DNA of 64,000 nucleotides from Flaccisagitta enflata (taxonomy: Eukaryota > Chaetognatha > Sagittoidea > Aphragmophora). A program made the position numbers and the translations under genes. Location of the stretch: assembly GCA_965153355.1 (NCBI GenBank), contig OZ231126.1, forward strand, positions 63,798,001-63,862,000, given 5' to 3'. The notes under the pieces are model-generated. The model did no database searches. It was given only the letters and a program-made list of their open reading frames with translations, and was not told the DNA's origin. Positions 44,499-54,714 of the stretch are shown piece after piece (positions within the stretch are counted from its first letter, which is position 1; the number at the start of each line of letters is the position of its first letter).

Positions 44499-44650
44499 TT
44501 AGTCGCGGACACGCGACTCTACACCTTGCCATGTCGGTCGGTAGGTACATCGGTACGTAACAAATATTTCTGAATATCGAGCAGTTTTTGCATTACGGCC
44601 TCTGCACAACTGTCCGCGACTGTCTTGCCGTGTATCCGGCCTTGTTTTTG
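44499..44650 (-). mobile_element. HP1 element
   Basis: Stem AGTCGCG-GACA-CGCGACT, CTACACCTTGCCATGTCGG, GTCGGTAGG array, GCATTACGGCCTCTGC, GTCCGCGACTG, GCCGTGTATCCGGC hairpin, CTTGTTTTT. All parts present. Confidence 0.85.
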
Positions 44651-44659
44651 GATAGTCAT

Positions 44660-45600
44660 CACTCTGCGAAACAGAAAGAAATCCAATATTTTCCACCGGG
44701 ATTTGCATCTCCTTAAATAAATGAATTTGCCAGCGAGTCAGCAACGGTATCATATTTGCTCGCGTTCTTGTTTGCAAAGCGCCAAATTCCTCTGGTTCTG
44801 GTCGAGGTTCTCGTGTTGTCTCCTAACCGCCCGTTGATCGATGAAACGAAAGCCTGCCACTTGGAGCGGGGATGGTTTCGTGAGAAGTGATTTGTTTGTC
44901 CCTCTAATTATCAACTTGTGCATTCTTTTTTTTTAACGGTATTGTATGAACGTTTCGACTATTCTTGCAACAATCCAACCGCTTAAACTTGAGCATCTGA
45001 GGGGTAGACTATTTTTGATCCTTCTCCTTCAAATATTTTCCCATTTAGTCACGATTCTTCCTCACCCCGACCCTATGTCATTCACTGTATAGCTACCTTT
45101 TCAAGAATATTGAAGTCCACAAACCTGCATCTGCACCTGCACCGTCATTGGTCATTTGATTACCTTTTAAAAACAACTCATGAGTCATAAATCACCAAGA
45201 GTTTTTTGATAATCATTTATGCAGTGAAGGGCAGCGGATAGGTCGCATATTTGGATAATCAAAAAAGAAGATTGCTAGTTAAGAGACTAATCAAAGGATG
45301 ATCAGTCCAATGTATTCCTTATCACCTAACTTACTACAATAATCATCGCATGGCAAATCTTCAAACTTAAGTGCAATAGAAATAACCGAAGCGTTGAGGG
45401 CCGGCGAAGTTTCAAAAGTATATCTGGCCTGAAAAAGTTTCATGATTACTAGAACGCTCTTCTAAAGGTCTTTCAAGTGTGGCGCACTGGCGCTTGTGGG
45501 TCAATTAGTTGTGGTCGAAGAATAGGGATATGACGATTACACATGGTAATTGAAGAAAATTTTGGTAAAAACCATGAGAAGTAGACTACAAGGTGGACAT
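44660..45600. other. Intergenic region between the two DEG/ENaC genes
   Basis: Mostly unique AT-rich sequence with no supported gene. It carries the promoter side of DEG/ENaC gene 2. Confidence 0.5.
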
Positions 45601-45619
45601 TGGACAAGCTGCGATATGA

Positions 45620-45627
45620 TATAAAAT
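45620..45627 (+). promoter_or_regulatory. Candidate TATA box of DEG/ENaC gene 2
   Basis: TATAAAAT, 172 bp upstream of the start codon at 45792; same spacing as in gene 1. Confidence 0.4.
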
Positions 45628-45791
45628 GTACCTCAGTGCGAAAGAAGCTGATCATTCGGCAACAAAGGCTACTTTTCCAGCAATCCATTGTTCCGCTTTC
45701 CTGATCCTCTTCGCATCTCTCACTCTTTCTTGTATATTTTCCACTGACAACACATTGCGGCACGAAAGGTTTATTCCATAGAAAGAAAGCA

Positions 45792-46572
45792 ATGGATGAT
45801 TTCTTAACTCGGACATCTGCCCATGGGCTGAATATGTGGAACGATCCACAAAAGTGGAGGCGACTTTTGTGGCGCTTTGTGTGCATCGGATTGTACAGCG
45901 GTTGTCTCTTCATGGTTTCGAAAGTGTTCACACAGGTCACTTCCTTACGTTTTTGCCAATGGCTAAAATATCAAAAGACGAGAACATGTTGGGAAAATTG
46001 CTTAGAATCAAATTTGCTTTCCCACAGTATGTTCGTAAGAGTATCGCTTATTAAGTCGTCAAGAGCGTATCTATGTGTGACAACCCTGTGAGGCTGTGAG
46101 GCCCCTCAGCACATCCACAGTTCTTACAGAACATACAATGGGAAAGTTTCGGCAAATTTGATTTTAAGCAATGTTCCTTTACATCTTCTCTTCCAAATAT
46201 TGATTGGAAAAAAGTCGAATTACGTAATTCGACTTTTTGAAACGTAGGGGAGAAATTACGTTTTCCATTTTCGGTTTTGGGGCAATTTTTGAAAGTTGTA
46301 CAGTTTTGGGGCTGGGAGTATACATTTTTTATTATTCACAGCAAAGAAAGAGCTAATTTTTTTCTGTGAAATGGCGCCATCCAGAGGTCTACAATCATTA
46401 ATTTTGGCGGTATGAACTTTTGAATTTTTTTTTATTTTTTCGCATTTTTGCAAAAATTAATATTTTTCAATGATTTCAATTTTTGACCTTATGTAATAAT
46501 AGGGAAAAGTAAAGATGTTACGCAAATTGACTCTCACTTTTATGACAATAGCTTTAATATTTTCATCTGCTT

Positions 46573-46670
<98 letters not shown>

Positions 46671-46679
46671 CACACACAC

Positions 46680-46717
<38 letters not shown>

Positions 46718-49633
46718 GGACAGACACACAAACAGACACATAAACACACACACACACACACACACTCCCATTTACAACTTTTTTTCCGGTCGGCGAGAGC
46801 CGCCTTTGTTGTATTTTAGTGGGAAAACATGAAAATATGTTTGCATGGCAACCATTCAACATGTGGAATATGTGAAGCATCCTAATATTAGTTTATGTTC
46901 TACATATCTATTTCTTAGCCTCCTTTGTCTTTCCATTATGCTAGCCCCCGTCATTTCAAGTCTAAATGGAATCTACTGTAAATATCTGTAGTTAGCAACA
47001 TAGAATTTCATAACAAAGTCCAACTTGTCCATCAATTCACTTTCAGTTCTTCCATGTGTCGTTGAATAAGGATACGTCAACAACACTGGAGTACATCAAG
47101 ATGAACGATCCTGAATTTCCGCGATTTGTTTTCTGTATTCCACCTGCCAATGATCTAAATCTGAGTCACAAAATTCGCGATCTGGATTTGAAAGAAGCTT
47201 ATGAGAGGCAGTTGATTGTTTATCACACCAGGTCTGTAACGGAAAAATATTCAATGAGTCGTCCAGAGATCAAAGCGGTGAATGTGGACTATGGATATGC
47301 AGAGGCCACTGGATTCGATACATTTTTCAAGTTATGCTTCAAAATTGATACGTCCGCAAAGTATTACTCATTCTACCTCAATCCAGAGAGGTTTGTGTCT
47401 AGTAACTTTTTCAAGGGGTCAAATGGTTTGTTAATCAAATATTAAAAGGGGAGCATTTCAGAGAAGACTATCCTTATAAAGGGTGGCCCTTTCTAAGAAC
47501 TCTCCTTGCGCTAAGAACACTTAGTAATGTACAAGGTGTTCGCTTTCTTTGGACCAATGAACAGTACGGGTCATAGTATTGACTTAATCCGCACATTTTC
47601 CATACAGTGCCATATCTGTTAACAATAAAACCAAAGAGTACTTACTCAGGGCTAGCAAAATACATGCTACTACCACTCAGACCAGAAATTTGAGCCATTT
47701 CAATCCACCAGTGGAGGCAGACACCTCATAATCTATAACCTGAGTCAACCCAAAGTTAACCCCAAGCTTGGGGTTGCTCGGGGTTGCTCAGGGTGGCTCA
47801 GATTTTTTAGTCAATAATTTTTTGACCTTGTATCGTACAATTTTGACATATAATCGGTGCTTAAAAATATCTGCATTTCAGGATCTGTTCAGAATATTTC
47901 AAAATTTGATTGGTATTTCTAGAAGATAAGTTATGTCGATTCTTTATCGGTAAAATGAAAGAGTACATCCTGTAAAAAAACTGGCCACTAGTATCCCTGC
48001 AGCAATTAGAAACTGGGAATACCATCTTGGCCATAAATATGAGAACAGTAGGTGTATTAGTTGATTTTTTGACTAAAAGTGAGCAGCAAACATATCAGAC
48101 TGCATCTAATATTTAATATGACCATGTTAGGCATCCACCACCGCCTGCATTCACTTTGGCATTGACTCGTAGAGAGACTGGAGGTACTCTGGAGTGATGT
48201 TGTTTCAAACCATTTATGCGATTCATTTCAGCCCGGCTTTGCATGTTTTTTTTTCCCTGTTCCTACAGGTTTTTCGTTTGAATCTTTGAGTTCTCAATTG
48301 GATTGAGATCCAAGTTGATGTGGGCTAACCACCGCTTAACTTGTCGATCTTAAAGTATATTTGGCGCAGTGTGCCAGTGCTCCATTCCCCATAAACTGAG
48401 AAAAATTTGCTCAACCACATTTGCAAAAAGCAAATGTTTTATTCATTTGACTCTCATTTCTAAACGAATAAAGATACAAGAACCAGATTGGTCTCGTTTG
48501 ATAGATTTTTTGAAGGCGCAAATTTTGAAAAAAAAAATCATCTCTCTGCGATCAAAATTAAGCGAGTTATGACACTTTAATGCTGTTCTCATATCTATGA
48601 CCAATATGGTATATGTGGCATGCACTTCAGTAGATGGTACGCCGGTAGGACTGTCCGCTGATTCGTCCTTTGGTCTGTCAGCTGGTCAGTCCGTAATTTT
48701 TTGAGAAAAAGTAGCTCTATTCAGCGGATTTAAGGGTCACTCAATTTTTTAAAAGGTCGTTTCATTCTACAGGATGAATACTTCTAATGGCGCTGCAGGC
48801 TTTGATCTACATTTGTTAAAACCGGATGAACCATTCTTGGATGTGTTCATATCTTTTTCGAATGATCCCTTTCTGGACAATCCTAATAAAAGAAGGCTCA
48901 CCAAAGCTCAAGTTCTTCAAGGGTGCCTAGAACTTCAGATAACAAATATGCAAAAATATGAATTCAATTTATCAAGTGAGAATGTCTATCTAAGTGGCAA
49001 TGGTCATCCTTCTTCTATTCCATATAAACAAGGATACTGCCTAGATCTATGTTTTCAGACAGAGTTGGAACGATGCATCCAGAGAGGATTGCCACATTGC
49101 TTCAGAAGTGAACCTCCATATGCGCTCAGGTGAAACAAATTTTTTGAATACAAGAAAAGAAAGAACTAAAGAAAAAACTTATTAAAATGGTCCAAAATGG
49201 TTTTGTCAATACTATTCAGATTTGGTAAAAATTGACACAACCCATTTGCCATTGGCTAAATGTTAAAATTTTTCCATTTTTTTGTCACAATGGCATAACA
49301 TTACAACCGTTATATATAAGCCAATTGTTTTCATGCAGGCGCTGTTCATGGACTATCTCTTCTCTTCAACAGAAGCTGATAGGGGGAGACCTCTGGAATG
49401 TGGCAAAAAACGAGTGTGACAACTCTACAATGGCACAGTTATCAATAGATTCTTTACCACTTAAATGCATTCAGTTATATGACACTGCAGACACATATTG
49501 CTACGTAAGGGCGTTCAACAATTTTGACTGCCTTCAGCAGAAATGTGAAAAGAAATGCCATCTTCCCCGTACACTTTTTCTCTCTCAAATGAGGTAAGAA
49601 TGTTTCCTATGATTGGATTGCCTAAACCGCCGC

Positions 49634-49671
<38 letters not shown>

Positions 49672-49696
49672 AAACAACAACAAGAACAACAACAAT

Positions 49697-49731
<35 letters not shown>

Positions 49732-50169
49732 GGTGAGCAGCAACAACAACAACCAGACGCTAGATGTAAACTATGAAGCTACATCATTATGCCAAAGTCT
49801 CTGCAGAAACTAAGTACAGTAGAAACCCGCCTCCATAACAACGCCTTTAAAGGTGCCCCACTTTTAGAAGGACAAGATACTTGGATCCCAAAATTATTAA
49901 AAACAAAGTTTAAATCAGCACAAATTTGATCCAGGAAAATGCCCTCTAATTTGCATCACACTCTTTTTATGTACCTACCAATCACTGAATGAACTCAAGC
50001 CGCATGCGTATGGTCTAAGTAATTTTTAAGTTGTCTTGGTCTGTTGCCTGTCTGTGACCAGCGGCGTATTTGAAGGGGTAGCAGGGGTTGCAGTGGCGGC
50101 CCCTAGCTATCAGACATTTTTTCATTGGGAAAGAAAGAGAGAGAGAGAGAGAGAGAGAAAAAAAAAGAG

Positions 50170-50238
<69 letters not shown>

Positions 50239-53200
50239 GAGAGAGAGAGAGAGAGAGAGATGAAAACAAGGCCAAGTAGGCCAATAAGGTGCGACGTGTG
50301 GATCGTCAAACTAATGCGTTACCCAACCAACCAACCAACTGATGGACACAGCCAGTTATAAAGGTGCTTTTTCACACCTAGCAAGGAATGGAAAGGTAGG
50401 TAGCGGCAGATGAGGAGGAAGAGAATGAGGAGGAAGAAAAATCAAGAGTTCCCAATTGGCACATGATTCAGAATATAAAGGGATAGATTGTCACCATTGT
50501 TTAAAGGATAAGGTGTTTACTCCCATTTCAAATCAGATTATTCTATTGTTTCTACACTTCAGAGCATTTTCCGTATCATAAAATTTCTGATAGAAAATGA
50601 TTGCGTCTCACTCCTTAACACCTAAAAGTACAGAGCTCCAAAATTGATGAAATATTTGACATTGATTACCCTTCACACCATATGACAAAATACGCTGTGC
50701 TGATAACAAAAGGAAATGCTCTGTCTGTAAAACTCATAGCAGAGAGCTCACAACTAAGTATATCCTCATTTTTAAAACAAGGCCAGATACACGGCTACCC
50801 CAGTCGCGTGCGGGTGGGCAGGGGCCATAATTGAGGTCACTTCATCATTCGGGCAGGTGCAGTGAGGCCAGAGACCGCAAAAACAAAAAAAAATAAAGTG
50901 TGACGGATGGACGGACCAATGGACGGTCTGATGGATGGATTGACAGACCAACAGACGGACCAACAAAGCAGGGTGTAGAGTCGCGTAGCACACGACTAAA
51001 AATCTCAACTTGAAACAAGTTTGCAAGAAAACAAGGCCAACACCTTACAGTCGCGTGGGTTGTTAAGAGCTTAAGACCAAAAGACAAAAAGACTAAAAGA
51101 CCAAAAGACCAAAAGACCAAAATCCTAAAAGACTAAATGTAATCCTAAAAGACTAAATGTAAATTGTCTTGAAATAACTTATAATGACGTGAAATAACGT
51201 AAAATGGCGAAAAAAAGCTAAGCATGACCGACGGACAGACCGACCGACCAACCGACCGACAGACGGACAGAGCGGGTCATAGAGTCGCGTGCACGCGACT
51301 AAAAAGATAGCCAAACCAACCTTTTCTGTAACAACAAGACATGGACACAGGATGTATGGGATGTCCCCAAATGCTCTAAATTCATTGTTTGAGATTTGTG
51401 TTAGGTTTAGATACCAAGAACAAGAAGTGAAAACATATAAAGAAACAAAGAATATGTTTTTGATGTAGGACATGGAGCAAGATCGCGTGGAAATTGGCAT
51501 TCATTATGGCTATAAAATGAATATTTAATATGACAAATTTTTTCATGATTTTTGCAAAATGTATTATTTTTTGATAGCAAAATAACAAAAATTGATGCAA
51601 AATCTATCTTTATTGGCTAGATATTAATATCTCTATATTTGAAGTGTAGTATTCTATTTTTATTTATTTTCATGATTTTTTTGTATCAATTCAATAAAAA
51701 AATGTTTGAAAATATTCAAGATCTGTCAAAAACAAATAATTTTTATAATAATGAATATTTTTTTAAATATTTTTCAATATACAATTAAAATATATCTTTA
51801 AAACATGCTTAAATAGCTATTTTCAGCATATCTTTCAACATGTCATAACTCTGATTCTTGTTATGATTACTCAAATTTTCACGTTACTTGGCTACTTGCA
51901 TTCCTTCGATAATTAACACTTTTGGCAATTTGTGCATTCATTCATTCACTCATTCATATAATCATTCATTCATTCTTTCATTCATTCATTCATTCGTCAA
52001 GTGGATTTTTCTCCTCTTTCATAGACATGAATCTCCTGGCGGTTCTTGAATTGTTTTCTTTTTATAAAGATTTGTTCAACCCATCCTTCATTCATTCATT
52101 CATTCATTCAGTCATTCAATCATTCATTCATTCACCCATTAAGTGTAGCGGTACAATTGAGTAACGAATCAAGAGGACAACATCAATGAGTAACAGAGAA
52201 CAAAACTAGCGGTTTCTAGATAAGACAAAAAAAGAGAGAGAAAAAATAAATGTACTGCGTTATTAGTTGAGGACACGCAACTCATTGAGGGTTTGTCCGT
52301 CGGTCCGTCTGTTGGTCCGTAATGATCGAGTCGATAAGTGGGAAAACGCGCATTTCCGCCCCTGCCCACTTGTCCGCAACTGGTAGCCGTGTATCCGGCC
52401 TTGTTATAGTGGTTGACGCTCCACTAAACGTTTGTGGACTAGGATGTAAACCGGATAAGGAGGAAATACAATGCAAATCCCGAAAATTGACATCAGAAAA
52501 TCAAATATTGGTAAGACAGCGATGTGTGACTGGCCTTAAGATTGCGATTCAGAAAACTTGAGCGTCTTTTTCAACAAGTCGCTCCCAAGTGGACCGCTCT
52601 AAAATGGCTCGCAGAGCTGACACCCTTTCTGACCAACGATAGTTGAATATCTTGCGGAACAAGGAATTGTATGCAACTCACAATTGACGACGCTCATCAT
52701 GGTTTATAGGCTTTGTCGGTGCGTTTGTCGGTCTGTTGGTTATGCTCTAGTTGAAAAGTGGAGAAAATTACCGTCTTAGATAATTTTTGAGCAGCGGTCC
52801 CAAAACGGCCTATGAGCTATGCTTTCATACGAACTCACAAGGCCCAAAACTGAGCAACTTAGTGTGTCAGATCAATGGTCCCAAGTTGGATAGTTAGTAG
52901 CTAGATCTAGATAGTAACAAGTGTTCCTTAGATAGTAAAAATATTTTAAATATTTTGATATATTTTTAATTATTAATTATTTAATTTTTAATTATCAAGA
53001 GGAAAATTGTAGAAATCAATAAAATTTAAAGGCACAAAAAAAAAGCAGGCTGTTGTAAAAATTTGACAAGCTTAACTCTAAATTATATTGTAAATTTGGA
53101 TAACATTGCTTCAGTGAAAAAAAATTCCAGGGATGGATATCAATTGATTTAAGAGGACATGAGTTATGAAAAATAATGTAAGCAAATTATTTAGTAGTAT

Positions 53201-54118
53201 TATAAAATATACCTTTTTTTTCACTAAAAATCTAAATAAAGTTTTTAAAAATAAAATATAATCAGCAATAAAAATTTACAAGAAAGACTCAGAAAAAAAA
53301 TTAAATTTAAAAAATCTATGATAAAGCAAACAAATCAAAGTAAAGAATTTTGCGAAAAAATATTTTACAAAAAAAAAAAAAATTAGCGAAAAAAAATATT
53401 AGCGAAAAAATTTTTTGTGAAAAAAAAATTTATTGAAAAAATTTTTAGGGAAAACAATCATTATCACTAAGTCCCCTTGAGAATATCTTGGAGATGGTAA
53501 ATTGGTAACTAATGTAGTTACATTGCCTTATACATATTATATGTATGCAATTAGTAGGCAATACTACTATCTTTATATCCCAATAATAATTTTGATAGCA
53601 AGAAAAAAATTTTTAGCTACTATCTAGATAGTAGGAGCCAGCAGCTTAGATAGTAGCTCCAAAAGTCAGCTGGGACCACTGTTTCAGATTTCAAACAAAT
53701 AAACTACTTTGTTTTGCCTGACCGGTGGCAATATCTGAAACAAGAAAAATCTTTTGATTTTGTTCCTTTCTTTTACTGCTCCACAATCACTTACTGACTT
53801 ATTCATTTATTCATTCATTTGTCTCAATATATTCTCTCTTCTCTTCTTTCTTTCTTTTTCTTTTTCTTTCTTTCTCTTTCATTCTTTCTTCATTTTCTCT
53901 TTCTTTCTTTCATTCCCTCTTTTTTCTTAACCCTTTTTTTCTACCCATCGCTTAATTTTTTTAGATCTGCATCTCTTGCAGAGGCTTTTTTCATCCGTCG
54001 GTCTGTCCGTACATCCATCTGTCAGTCTGTCGCTCCATCCATGGCGTTTTTTTTTTATTGTTTGCGAAAAATCCAGCAGGATCCAGCAAGACCTCTCTCT
54101 CTCCCTTCTCTACCTTCT

Positions 54119-54207
<89 letters not shown>

Positions 54208-54301
54208 GCGTGCGATCACAAGCTCTGGTCAAGCAGGAAGGTGCAAAGGATGCATCTATCTTTCTAATTTTTTTCTTTCTTTTTATCTTTTGTTTTTCTT
54301 T

Positions 54302-54344
<43 letters not shown>

Positions 54345-54604
54345 ATATTTCTTTAATTCTTAGTTGCGAACCCACGCTTCTATTAGAGGCTTTGTCTGAC
54401 TGTCCATCCGTACGTCTGTCCATCAGTCATACCATTAGTCTGTGGACGCGCGTCAAAAAGTGATCTGATGCTTGCATGTGTGTGGGGAGGGGGGTGTGAA
54501 TAGAGGTTGGACGCCTCTGCCCACCCATTACTTGTTTCAATGCTTTCATTCTTTCTCTCTTTCTTTTTGTCTAATATCTTTCTTTCTTTCATTCTTTCTT
54601 TCAT

Positions 54605-54660
<56 letters not shown>

Positions 54661-54682
54661 TTTTTCTTTCTTTCTTTCTTTT

Positions 54683-54714
<32 letters not shown>

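Noticed and set aside
53819-54463. 214-codon Phe/Leu/Ser frame
   Set aside because: Built from TTTC and TC microsatellites and an HP1 remnant.
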